The notes under the pieces are model-generated. The model had not been told where the DNA came from. It saw nothing but the letters and a program-made list of their open reading frames with translations, and made no database searches. Of a DNA stretch of 64,000 bases, positions 1 through 7,822 are shown piece after piece (position 1 is the first letter of the stretch; every line of letters starts with the position of its first letter). The position numbers and the translations under genes are program-made. This stretch comes from Arcobacter arenosus (GTDB taxonomy: Bacteria; Campylobacterota; Campylobacteria; Campylobacterales; Arcobacteraceae), in assembly GCF_005771535.1 (NCBI RefSeq), contig NZ_VANU01000001.1, forward strand, positions 434,001-498,000. The letters run 5' to 3'.

Positions 1-613
1 AATCTGCTTTTAAGTAATTAATCCAATTATAGACTTTTAAATCAATCTCTTTATTACTACATTTGGCCTCATAAATCTTTTTGCCTTTAAGATATTCTCT
101 TTGCATTTTTTTTGGATTTGAAGGTTTCATATCTTCTTTTAAACTCTTTTCTGCTTCTGCAAAAGCTTCTTCAAAACTTACAATATTACCACCATTTTTA
201 GATACAAATATCTTTGCATCTTCTTTTTTTGCAAAGGCTAGTTTACTTATCTTACTTTTTGTTCCTTTTACGTTACTCCCCATTACATAATATGCATCTT
301 TTGTGGGAATTAATTTATTAGAACTTACATCTACTACTTTAGAATTTTGAAGCTTTACATGGTTTTCCTCTACATCAAAGACTAAGTAACTAAGGGAAGC
401 ATATTGTGTTGGTTTACCATCATAGTCATGGGCAGTATGAGAAGTTTTATAATTTTTATAAAGTTCTTCACCTGAAACTGCACACCAAGTTTTTATATCT
501 TCTTTTTGTACAAGCTCTATATCTTTTTTAACTGTTTTATTAAAATCACTTCCTTGACTCACTCCTATTAATAGAAACTGTATAATTAAGGTACTTAGTA
601 ATAGTTTTTTCAT
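1..613 (-). CDS. NosL-like protein with degenerate cytochrome c tail (3' end outside window)
   Basis: The reading frame opens at ATG 613 and is still open at base 1, so 204 residues are visible and the C-terminus lies off the left edge. A signal peptide covers about residues 1-21. Residues 42-165 align closely with the neighbouring protein at 678-1400 (shared NYKTSH, AYYVxGS and SKISKxAFA blocks) and belong to the NosL/copper-chaperone-like family. The CxxCxM ligand motif has decayed to C44-A-V-S, and the second Cys pair of the neighbour is absent. From residue 177 the pattern GKKIYEAKC resembles the start of a class I cytochrome c, but no CxxCH follows C185. It is probably the last visible gene of the nos operon. 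Metal binding is doubtful; a scaffold role in NosZ maturation would be inference. Confidence 0.75.
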   Translation of the reverse strand, partial: MKKLLLSTLIIQFLLIGVSQGSDFNKTVKKDIELVQKEDIKTWCAVSGEELYKNYKTSHTAHDYDGKPTQYASLSYLVFDVEENHVKLQNSKVVDVSSNKLIPTKDAYYVMGSNVKGTKSKISKLAFAKKEDAKIFVSKNGGNIVSFEEAFAEAEKSLKEDMKPSNPKKMQREYLKGKKIYEAKCSNKEIDLKVYNWINYLKAD

Positions 614-637
614 AATAGTATTCCTCAAAATGCTGAT

Positions 638-670
638 AAAAGAGATGAGAAGATTAGACACATCTCTTTT
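638..670 (-). terminator. Intergenic hairpin between two NosL-like genes
   Basis: Perfect 10-bp arms AAAAGAGATG (638-647) and CATCTCTTTT (661-670) enclose a 13-nt loop. The hairpin sits between the stop of the gene at 678 and the start of the gene at 613. On the minus strand the stem ends in four Ts but no longer T-tract follows. It may be a weak terminator or an mRNA processing/stability element that lowers expression of the distal gene. Confidence 0.35.
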
Positions 671-677
671 TTACTTT

Positions 678-1400
678 TTATAAAGATTTACCTAATCTTT
701 TAATTTCCCATAGATATAGAGTCACTGCTTGAAGTTTTTTCATCTTAATTGAATCATCACATATTTTATTTTTTATAATGTCAGTTTTTAGCTCATTGAT
801 TCTTTTATAAGAAGAAAAATCTTTAATTGGTCTACAATTTGATTTATAAAGTTTTTTTCCCATTGGGTACATCATTTTATTCTTCTTCATATTTACCATT
901 GCAATATCACTATTTAATGACTCTTTTGCACTAGCTATCATTTCATCATATAAAACAATTTTTCCACCAAATTTAGAATTAAAAGCTTTTGCATCATCTT
1001 TTGATGCAAATGCATACTTACTAATCTTTGACATAGTTCCAGGAGCTTTACTTCCTAATACATAATATGCCGTTTTAGCATCAATAATTTTTTCAGTTTT
1101 TGCATCTACTACAACATGCTTATTTCCCTCATGTGCATGTTTCCCATCAACAAGAACACATCGTATAGAACAGTATTGTCTATTATCTTTAGACTTTTTT
1201 GCCACAACTCCATGACTAGTTTTATAATTGTGATTAATAGACATTGCACATACTGGACAAAAACCTTTTTCTGCACCTTCTTGGATTAATTCAGGTTTCC
1301 CTGAAGCAACTTTACTAAACTTTTTTTCCATATCTTTAGCAAGAGAGGATGAAGAAAATAACAATAATCCCATTACAAATATGATTAACAATTTTTTCAT
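678..1400 (-). CDS. NosL-like metal-binding protein with degenerate cytochrome c tail
   Basis: The protein has 240 residues with a signal peptide at about 1-21, so it is probably periplasmic. Residues 48-53 read CPVCAM, which matches the CxxCxM copper-binding motif of NosL, and a second pair, C77 and C81 (QYCSIRC), could add ligands. Residues 100-165 carry the NosL-type fold motifs (VVVDAKT, AYYVLGS). The C-terminal 60 residues start with GKKLYKSNC (C189), like the front of a class I cytochrome c, but have no CxxCH, so heme attachment is lost. It lies 29 bases after the next NosL-like gene in the same direction. A role in copper handling for NosZ is inferred from family and position. It is the most intact of the three paralogues. 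Confidence 0.75.
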   Translation of the reverse strand: MKKLLIIFVMGLLLFSSSSLAKDMEKKFSKVASGKPELIQEGAEKGFCPVCAMSINHNYKTSHGVVAKKSKDNRQYCSIRCVLVDGKHAHEGNKHVVVDAKTEKIIDAKTAYYVLGSKAPGTMSKISKYAFASKDDAKAFNSKFGGKIVLYDEMIASAKESLNSDIAMVNMKKNKMMYPMGKKLYKSNCRPIKDFSSYKRINELKTDIIKNKICDDSIKMKKLQAVTLYLWEIKRLGKSL

Positions 1401-1429
1401 AATTAACTCCTTTAAAACTTTATGAATTA

Positions 1430-1918
1430 TTAAATGTCTCCATTTAATAATTCAATCAAGCCTTTTTTCATTTCTTTAAATGAAAAAATTCTTTTACCAT
1501 TATTACTTTTTGCAAATGATTCGGCATCATCATAGCTTTCAAATGCTGGTAAATCATCCCCTGCTGGTGAAATTTTATTACTTCCATATACATAAAAAGC
1601 ACCCCTAGCATTTATTACTTTGTGAGTTTTAAAGTCTGTTACAATAATCTCTTTTAATTTTGTTGAATCTTTGGTATTTGCTTCTTCCCATTTTTCAGGA
1701 TTAAAATAAAATTCAAACATAGATTTGGGACTTACAAAATAAAATTCTTTAGAGTCTTTATTTACAACCTTTGAAACCCAAGCAGGATTTTTATAAACAT
1801 ACATTTTTCTAACTAAACTTTTTGTTTCTTTGTCAAAATTCATAGAGTACGTAACTTCTGCATTAAGAGCAATAAAGCCAAACATACAACTTAATATAAT
1901 TGTCGATAATTTTTTCAT
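1430..1918 (-). CDS. NosL-family protein lacking the cysteine ligands
   Basis: The product has 162 residues with a signal peptide at about 1-20 (MKKLSTIILSCMFGF). The C-terminal two thirds follow the NosL layout: a VITDxKTHKVINARGAFYVYGS-like segment, then FESYDDAESFAKSNNGKRIFSF, comparable to the neighbours. No cysteine is present in the mature part, so the CxxCxM copper site is missing. The start 9 bases below the nosY stop places it in the nos operon. It is probably a periplasmic accessory factor that either binds metal by other residues or acts as a partner to the Cys-containing paralogues. That function is inference. Confidence 0.65.
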   Translation of the reverse strand: MKKLSTIILSCMFGFIALNAEVTYSMNFDKETKSLVRKMYVYKNPAWVSKVVNKDSKEFYFVSPKSMFEFYFNPEKWEEANTKDSTKLKEIIVTDFKTHKVINARGAFYVYGSNKISPAGDDLPAFESYDDAESFAKSNNGKRIFSFKEMKKGLIELLNGDI

Positions 1919-1927
1919 GAATATCCT

Positions 1928-2755
1928 TTAAACTAAATCTTTTTTCGCAAATATAAAATAACCTAAAAAGGCAAAAACTAATCCTAAAATAATTGGGTAA
2001 GCTATAGAAATTAATACAAAGATAGTTTGTTTAAACGTATCTAAAATATAAAATGCTACTGGTCCCATTACGGTTAAGGATGGATCAAATAAAGAGATTG
2101 CTGCAACTCTAAAAATCTCCATAGGATTTAAAAGAGCAATTGTAATAATAAGTGACTCATCAAATCTATTTTGCATCATTAAAGAGATTAAAGCAATATC
2201 TAAAAAGGCTAATAAAAATATCCATATAAAAAATGATATTCCTAAAGCAATTTCACTTGTTTTTACAAAAGAAGAGATAAAAAATGCTATACCTAAAAAT
2301 GCTGAAGTAAGTGAGAATAATAAACCAGTATATAAGATAAATATATCCCAAGGGATATCAGCTCCTATAAATACTCCATAGATTATTGCAAAAACCATTG
2401 CAAAAAATACAGGTAAAAAAACTGTAATAAATCTTCCTAAAATTTTACCCCAATAATATTGTTTTAATGAAATTGGAAAAGATAACATATACTCTAAAAT
2501 ATGGGTATCTCTATCTCCAGAAATAGACCGTACTGTTGTTATTAATATAAATATGGGTAAAATTACAATTGTAACTTGTATATACATAAGTAATAATCTA
2601 CTTAATCCACTAAATCCCATAACCTGTGATTGTGTAACACCTGCTATAAAAAATAAAGCTATCATTCCGCCAAAAACAAGGGAATAAACAATAAACCATT
2701 TTGCTCTAATCGATTCTTTTAAATCTAAATAAGCTATTAGTAATAAATTCTTCAC
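1928..2755 (-). CDS. nosY: NosY, ABC transporter permease for NosZ maturation
   Basis: This is the polytopic membrane permease that pairs with the ATPase NosF; the NosDFY complex feeds sulfur or a maturation signal to the NosZ CuZ centre. I chose the GTG start at 2755 (VKNLLLIAYLDLKES). It directly follows the nosL stop, has AGGGG about nine bases upstream, and gives 275 residues, matching the family length; an ATG at 2812 would overlap nosL by 56 bases. About six hydrophobic segments are visible, with a conserved RSISGDRDTHILEYML loop near residue 95, typical of ABC-2 type permeases. The gene order L-Y here is swapped relative to the F-Y-L order known from Wolinella. Confidence 0.9.
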   Translation of the reverse strand: MKNLLLIAYLDLKESIRAKWFIVYSLVFGGMIALFFIAGVTQSQVMGFSGLSRLLLMYIQVTIVILPIFILITTVRSISGDRDTHILEYMLSFPISLKQYYWGKILGRFITVFLPVFFAMVFAIIYGVFIGADIPWDIFILYTGLLFSLTSAFLGIAFFISSFVKTSEIALGISFFIWIFLLAFLDIALISLMMQNRFDESLIITIALLNPMEIFRVAAISLFDPSLTVMGPVAFYILDTFKQTIFVLISIAYPIILGLVFAFLGYFIFAKKDLV

Positions 2756-2756
2756 C

Positions 2757-3215
2757 TTATCGTCCCCTAGCCAAAACTCTTTTTTCCATATCGCTGAAAG
2801 TAAAAACTTCAAGGTCAGGCTTTATTGCTTTTTTTGTTTCATGAGCTGCAAACCCATATGCCATTGGTGTTACAGTCATACCATCATAAAATGCTTTTCT
2901 TGCATCAATCCATTTTCCTGTGTCAACATCTGTAATCCAAATTTTTGCATTATCTTTCCACGTGATATTTTCCTCTTTAAACCATAAAGGAACGCAGCCT
3001 ATATCATCAAACTTATAAACTCTTCCATTTTTCATATTTATAACTTGTGCAGCATGCTTTCTATCACTAATTACCATTTTGCATCTATCACACATATCTC
3101 TATCCCATTTAATTTCTTGTATTTCTCCTGAAATCTCTTTTTCACAAGCGCTAAAGAAGAATGGGATACCAAGACCAGATAATAAAATAAAATTTCGACG
3201 CGATATATTATTCAT
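2757..3215 (-). CDS. nosL: NosL, copper chaperone lipoprotein
   Basis: The product has 152 residues. It begins with a twin-arginine-like SRRNF (5-9), a hydrophobic stretch and a lipobox FFSAC (C24), so it is a membrane-anchored periplasmic lipoprotein. Residues 42-47 are CDRCKM, the CxxCxM Cu(I)-binding motif of NosL, and conserved family blocks follow (FDDIGCVPLW, WITDVDTGKWIDARKAFY, TPMAYGFAAH). NosL delivers Cu(I) for NosZ assembly with NosDFY. The gene lies 1 base after nosF and is followed at once by the GTG start of nosY. This is the canonical NosL; the three genes further downstream are divergent relatives. Confidence 0.93.
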   Translation of the reverse strand: MNNISRRNFILLSGLGIPFFFSACEKEISGEIQEIKWDRDMCDRCKMVISDRKHAAQVINMKNGRVYKFDDIGCVPLWFKEENITWKDNAKIWITDVDTGKWIDARKAFYDGMTVTPMAYGFAAHETKKAIKPDLEVFTFSDMEKRVLARGR

Positions 3216-3216
3216 A

Positions 3217-3861
3217 TTAATTTCCTACTCTTTCATCAGAAATAACTTTTCCTAAGTCCATATAAATCTGTCTATTAACAATATCCTTAACCTCATCAAG
3301 TCTATGGGTTACAAAAAGTGAAATTTTTTCTTTTTCATTCTCTTCTAATAATCTATAGAAATCATCCCTTGCCTTTGGATCTAGGTTTGCAGTAGGTTCA
3401 TCATAAATTATGATTTCACTTTTTTTTGCTAAGCTTATTGCAATTAACATTTTTTGTTTCATACCACCTGATAATTTGAAAAAAGATTTATTTAAATTTG
3501 CATTAATATCTAATTTCATCTCATTTGCATAATGAATAATCTCTGCAATATCTACATTAGAACTAGCTTGAATATATTTCATTAACTCATTTAAACTAAG
3601 TTTAATAGGTGGTGGAAGTTGAGGAACAAAAGAAATAGAATCTAGAACTTTTGTTCTATTCTTAATTGGATTCAATCCATTTATAAGAACCTCCCCTGAA
3701 TTTGGATGATAATATCCCATAATTGATCTAATTAAAGTTGTTTTTCCAGCACCATTTGGTCCCATTATTGCAATATGATCATTTTTATCAAATTGTATAC
3801 TTACATTATCTAAAGATATGTGAGAGCCAAATCTTTTTGTTAAATTATCTATTTTAATCAT
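3217..3861 (-). CDS. nosF: NosF, ABC transporter ATPase
   Basis: This 214-residue cytoplasmic ATPase has all ABC motifs: Walker A GPNGAGKTT at 34-42, a Q-loop (SFVPQL), the signature LSGGMKQK near 129, Walker B IIIYDEP near 150, and a switch His in FVTHRLDE. It energises the NosFY transporter, which with periplasmic NosD is needed for NosZ copper centre maturation. It sits between nosH and nosL with one-base gaps, indicating translational coupling. The length fits a stand-alone ABC-2 ATPase, slightly shorter than Pseudomonas NosF. Confidence 0.93.
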   Translation of the reverse strand: MIKIDNLTKRFGSHISLDNVSIQFDKNDHIAIMGPNGAGKTTLIRSIMGYYHPNSGEVLINGLNPIKNRTKVLDSISFVPQLPPPIKLSLNELMKYIQASSNVDIAEIIHYANEMKLDINANLNKSFFKLSGGMKQKMLIAISLAKKSEIIIYDEPTANLDPKARDDFYRLLEENEKEKISLFVTHRLDEVKDIVNRQIYMDLGKVISDERVGN

Positions 3862-3862
3862 T

Positions 3863-4768
3863 TTAAATTAAACCTTTTAACCTAAAGTCGTATTTTAAGG
3901 CATCAGAGTGACAAACATCAATACATCTTCCACATAAAGTACAATCTGCACCTGTTACGTATTGCTTTTTAATTCCTTTTGCTTTTCTTTCTTCATCATA
4001 TTTACCTTTTGTCAACTCTAAAACTTGACTTTCAAAGCAAACATCATGACAAACCATACAATGATCACAACTATCATTCCACTCTATTCTAAGACCACTT
4101 ACTTTTCCTATATACCCATATGTTGTTCCAATTGGACAAATATATGTACACCAAGCACGTCTTGAATAAAATACTTCAATTAAAAAAACAATTAAAACCC
4201 ATGATAAAGCTAAACTCCAACCATAAGCAATAAATCTACTTAAAATTCCAACTACATTAAGAGTTTCAAATACTAAATATCCACTTGTAAATGCCATAAC
4301 CATAAACATTGCCCAAAAGACATGTCTTACTCTATGGTCAAATTTTCTCTCTTTAATAATTTTTTTATTAACTAATGTATTATGAATCTTCTCACCAATT
4401 TCACTTAATAATCCATAAGGACAAACCCATGAACAATAAGTTCGTCCCCCTATAAGTAGGTAAAAAAATAAAATTGTAACCGTACCAATTACAATATTTA
4501 CAGGCATATGATATGTTGCAAGATACATTTGAATAGTTGTAAAAGGGTCAATTAAGTGAAACCCTAAGAATCTTGAACCATTTAATGTTCCTTCTAATGT
4601 TTGAATATCAATAGCAAAAGATAAGAAAAATAATAAATGAATTGAAATAATTACTATCCACCTCTTCATTCTATATGAAATTATTGTTTTTCCATCTTTT
4701 GTTTTATCAAAAAATGTCGATATAAAGCTTGATTTTTTTATTGTTTCTCTATTATTCCATTTATCCAT
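3863..4768 (-). CDS. nosH: NosH, NapH-like membrane ferredoxin
   Basis: The product has 301 residues, with about four to five membrane segments in residues 33-205 and two membrane-facing CxxxCP motifs (CSWVCPYG and CTYICPIG) typical of the NapH/NosR/RdxA group. The C-terminus holds two [4Fe-4S] ferredoxin motifs: CDHCMVCHDVC near 235 and CTLCGRCIDVC near 277. With NosG it forms the proposed menaquinol-oxidising route that feeds electrons to NosZ through NosC1/C2 in epsilonproteobacteria. It lies 10 bases downstream of nosC2 and 1 base before nosF. NapH itself is an alternative, but no nap genes are present here. Confidence 0.9.
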   Translation of the reverse strand: MDKWNNRETIKKSSFISTFFDKTKDGKTIISYRMKRWIVIISIHLLFFLSFAIDIQTLEGTLNGSRFLGFHLIDPFTTIQMYLATYHMPVNIVIGTVTILFFYLLIGGRTYCSWVCPYGLLSEIGEKIHNTLVNKKIIKERKFDHRVRHVFWAMFMVMAFTSGYLVFETLNVVGILSRFIAYGWSLALSWVLIVFLIEVFYSRRAWCTYICPIGTTYGYIGKVSGLRIEWNDSCDHCMVCHDVCFESQVLELTKGKYDEERKAKGIKKQYVTGADCTLCGRCIDVCHSDALKYDFRLKGLI

Positions 4769-4778
4769 TCTTTAATCC

Positions 4779-5264
4779 TTACTTTAAAGCATTTTTTCGT
4801 GCTTCAAACTGTGAAATCTCTTTTGCAAAACTTTTTAAATCTTCTTCTGAAAGATTCATTAATAAACCTTTCATAATAAAATTCTCTTTTCTACCTGCTT
4901 TAAAATCAACTAAATCTTTTAAAAGCTTATCCTCACTTTGTCCAATTAAACCAGGTCCCATAAGTTTTTTACCATTTTGAGTTCCACTTCCATCTACTCC
5001 ATGACATGAAGCACATTTACTTTTATATGCATCACTAACTTCAAAACTAGAGGTATTACCAGCTTTGTCTCTAAGGGCTTTTAGTTTTTCGGCCCCTACA
5101 TCTTTCTCTTTTATTGGTTCAATTTTAGCTTTTTGTTCTAAAGCCTTTAAGTCTTCAATTATATGACCTGCTTTACCACCTTGATATGCTGGTCCTTTAA
5201 AAAATGTTAAAACCATAAGACCCAAAACAATAGCTGTAGAAATTAAGGCTATTACTTTTTTCAT
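4779..5264 (-). CDS. nosC2: NosC2, membrane-anchored monoheme cytochrome c
   Basis: The product has 161 residues. An uncleaved-looking hydrophobic N-terminus (4-22) anchors it to the membrane, a charged linker follows, then a class I cytochrome c domain with CASCH (C84, C87, H88) and a probable Met ligand in the FIMKGLLMNLS segment. The start overlaps the end of nosC1 by four bases (ATGA), so translation is coupled. In Wolinella-type nos operons NosC1 and NosC2 relay electrons from the NosGH quinol-oxidising module to NosZ. The assignment as C2 is by position. Confidence 0.85.
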   Translation of the reverse strand: MKKVIALISTAIVLGLMVLTFFKGPAYQGGKAGHIIEDLKALEQKAKIEPIKEKDVGAEKLKALRDKAGNTSSFEVSDAYKSKCASCHGVDGSGTQNGKKLMGPGLIGQSEDKLLKDLVDFKAGRKENFIMKGLLMNLSEEDLKSFAKEISQFEARKNALK

Positions 5265-5857
5265 TGCATTTCCTTAACTTGCTTATTAAATTCAAATATC
5301 TCTTTTGCAATTCTTTTAATAGTTTCTTCATTCATTTGATTTACTAAACCCGTCATTAAAACATTTGCATCTTTATTATTTTTAAACTTAAGAATACTTT
5401 CATAAATAAATTTATCATCTTTATCAAGCAATGATGGACCAATAATCCCATTAGCATAATCATTATGACAAGCTGAACACTTAACAATAAACTCTTTACT
5501 AAGTCTTTTTACTAACATTGAAATTTTAACTTTTTCATAAGGACTTCTAACATGCATATTTGCATCAATAGAAGTTCTAGGTTTAACTCTAACTGAGGCA
5601 TCTTCATTCGCTGGTTTTGAATTTGGATCATATTCGCTTTTTACACCATAATTAAAATAATATGTTTCATTTTTATCTGATTTTTCATTTTTTTCAGCTA
5701 CTTTAATCTCTTTTGCATTTTCATTTTCTTCTATTTCTATTTTGAGAGATTCTTGTTTTTGAGTAACTTTTTGTTCTACTTTTTTCTCTTCTTTTTTTTC
5801 AGAACATCCTGAAACCAATAGAATAATTGCTAATGGTAATAATAATTTTTTTATCAT
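5261..5857 (-). CDS. nosC1: NosC1, lipoprotein monoheme cytochrome c
   Basis: The product has 198 residues and begins with a lipoprotein signal ending LLVSGC (C18). A long Lys/Glu-rich, probably disordered linker (20-65) precedes a cytochrome c domain with CSACH (C127, C130, H131) and a candidate Met ligand in NVLMTGLVNQM. It is an electron carrier to NosZ in the periplasm. The gene overlaps nosG by four bases upstream and nosC2 by four bases downstream. The unusually long charged linker suggests the heme domain reaches away from the membrane; that is inference. Confidence 0.85.
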   Translation of the reverse strand: MIKKLLLPLAIILLVSGCSEKKEEKKVEQKVTQKQESLKIEIEENENAKEIKVAEKNEKSDKNETYYFNYGVKSEYDPNSKPANEDASVRVKPRTSIDANMHVRSPYEKVKISMLVKRLSKEFIVKCSACHNDYANGIIGPSLLDKDDKFIYESILKFKNNKDANVLMTGLVNQMNEETIKRIAKEIFEFNKQVKEMQ

Positions 5858-6597
5858 GATTTGTTTCCTTTTTCATAATAGTCTTCATATGACATTCTAG
5901 GTTTTATTACAATTGCTGCTTCACTTGCTGGACATAACTCTTCACACACACCACATCCAATACAACCATCATAAACTTCAGGCTTTTTACCAACACCATC
6001 ACCAACCATTGAAATTGCACTTAATGGATTAGGAATTGGACACATATCCGCACATATGGTACACTGCTTTCCTTCAAACTCATCAAGTTTTTCAAGCATA
6101 TCTAGTTCTAATTGGGTAACATTATTTTGAGCATTTGTAAAATCATGTATTCTTTTACTATGCCCTTTTGGAACAGGTGTATTTGTTCGTGCTAAACATC
6201 TGTTAGGAAACTCTAAAACTGCAATTCCCATTTTTATATCTTCAGGCTTTTCTGTTTTATGATCGAGTGCACCACTTGGACATGCCAAAACACAAGGAAC
6301 AGCACTACATGCATAACATCCTCTTTCTCTTGCATCAATATATGGTGTTCCAACTCCATGACCTTTTGCCATATCTGCTAATTCTATAGAGTGATAAGGA
6401 CATACTTGCAAACATTGTCCACATTTGATACATAATGCTAAAAACTCTTTTTCATTTACTGCACCAGGTGGTCTTAATCTCATCTCTGCATTTAAAGCAT
6501 AAGGGCTTATAACTACCCCTGTTCCAAGAGTTAATCCTAATATTCCTAATGTTGAAAACTTAATAAAATCTCTTCTATCTTCTTTTATACTTGCCAT
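5854..6597 (-). CDS. nosG: NosG, NapG-like periplasmic ferredoxin
   Basis: The product has 247 residues and starts with a twin-arginine signal (DRRDFIKFS at about 7-15, then a hydrophobic stretch), so it is exported folded with its clusters. Four [4Fe-4S] motifs are visible: CIKCGQCLQVCP near 55, a CYACSAVPCVLACP site near 93, CTICADMCP near 180 and CIGCGVCEELCP near 212. This is the NapG/NosG architecture. With NosH it is thought to move electrons from menaquinol to the NosC cytochromes. It sits 10 bases after nosD and overlaps nosC1 by four bases. Confidence 0.9.
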   Translation of the reverse strand: MASIKEDRRDFIKFSTLGILGLTLGTGVVISPYALNAEMRLRPPGAVNEKEFLALCIKCGQCLQVCPYHSIELADMAKGHGVGTPYIDARERGCYACSAVPCVLACPSGALDHKTEKPEDIKMGIAVLEFPNRCLARTNTPVPKGHSKRIHDFTNAQNNVTQLELDMLEKLDEFEGKQCTICADMCPIPNPLSAISMVGDGVGKKPEVYDGCIGCGVCEELCPASEAAIVIKPRMSYEDYYEKGNKS

Positions 6598-6607
6598 TAT
6601 TAAATCC

Positions 6608-7822
6608 TTATAACTTTAACTTCGGTTTTAAATCTTCCATTAAAAAAACTGGTTCACTAAATGGAGCCAATTTTGCAAGAAAGTTTAGTAATGAGATAAC
6701 AGGAGAACCGTAGAAAAATTTTACATCTGTATTATAAACCCATAATTGATCAGCATATTGATAAACTTTATGGGGAGTATCTCCTATGTTATCTGCGTTT
6801 TTATCAAATCCTTCATAATTATCCCAATAATTTCCTACTATCTCATTTTCATATGTTTTTGCACCCCTACTATCGTTTACAATATCTTCAATATTTCCTA
6901 TAATAGAGTTTCCTTTTATAATATTATTTTCACTTAAAGAGTGAAAATGCAGTGCTTCAGAGTTATATAAAACTTTATTGTTTTCTATCCAATTATTTGT
7001 ATCTGGCTCAAAAGGAGATCTATCAATATATACTCCAATTGCATTATAAATAACCGTGTTGTCTTTAAGCGTAAAATTTGAAACATCTTTAAGTCCAATA
7101 CCCATACCAGTCGCTCCCAATGAGCTTTTTATAACATTTCCAGTTGCAATAGTATCTTTGCTATACATAAAAAATATTCCAACTGAGTTAAATTTATAAG
7201 TATTATTGTGAACATAGTTTTTACCTGCATACATAAAATGCAGAGAATATCTATTATTTTCACCATAGTTTTCAACTATTTGATTACCATGGGAATACCA
7301 AACAACCATATCCCTTGATTTAACAAGTTTATTTTTTTTGATTATATTGTCATTTGAATACCAAATCCTAAGTCCATCACCTCTTAATCCAAGAGATAGA
7401 TCCTTTGAAGTTATATAATTATTTGAGATAATAGAATTATTTGTTGTAGACATATCAATTCCAAATAATGAATCTCTTATAATACAATTTGAAATTTCTG
7501 ATTGCTTAGAGTTTTCAATTTTAATACCTGAGTCTAAATTTTCATGTCTACTTCCACTATTTTGTATTGTTAAGTTTTTAAGTGTTACATAAGGGCTGGT
7601 TATTGAAACAACAGTTCCAACACCTAGTCCATCAATTATAACCCCCTCTTCTTTTCCAATAATTGTTAAAGGTTTATCAATTTTAATTCGCCCTTTATAA
7701 ACTCCCTTTGGAAGTTTTAAAATTGAACCAGCTTTTGCTTTATCAATTGCTTCTTGTAAAAGGTTTGCAAAAGTAAAATTAACAAATAATAAGAAAATGG
7801 CTACAAAAAATCTAAACATCAT
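6608..7822 (-). CDS. nosD: NosD, periplasmic right-handed beta-helix maturation protein
   Basis: The product has 404 residues with a signal peptide (about 1-19). The body is built of carbohydrate-binding/CASH-type beta-helix repeats with recurring N-x-I-x-x-N turns (for example SNCIIRD, ISNNYITS, IKKNKLV), and a family-typical segment near the C-terminus (GNYWDNYEGFDKNADNIGDTPH). NosD works with NosF and NosY in assembling the CuZ [4Cu:2S] cluster of NosZ. The stop of nosB overlaps its start by one base. Length and repeats fit the family. Confidence 0.92.
   Translation of the reverse strand: MMFRFFVAIFLLFVNFTFANLLQEAIDKAKAGSILKLPKGVYKGRIKIDKPLTIIGKEEGVIIDGLGVGTVVSITSPYVTLKNLTIQNSGSRHENLDSGIKIENSKQSEISNCIIRDSLFGIDMSTTNNSIISNNYITSKDLSLGLRGDGLRIWYSNDNIIKKNKLVKSRDMVVWYSHGNQIVENYGENNRYSLHFMYAGKNYVHNNTYKFNSVGIFFMYSKDTIATGNVIKSSLGATGMGIGLKDVSNFTLKDNTVIYNAIGVYIDRSPFEPDTNNWIENNKVLYNSEALHFHSLSENNIIKGNSIIGNIEDIVNDSRGAKTYENEIVGNYWDNYEGFDKNADNIGDTPHKVYQYADQLWVYNTDVKFFYGSPVISLLNFLAKLAPFSEPVFLMEDLKPKLKL

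Noticed and set aside
2756-2812. Longer nosY start at ATG 2812
   Set aside because: It would overlap nosL by 56 bases and add residues without family support; the GTG at 2755 gives the usual length and has a ribosome site.
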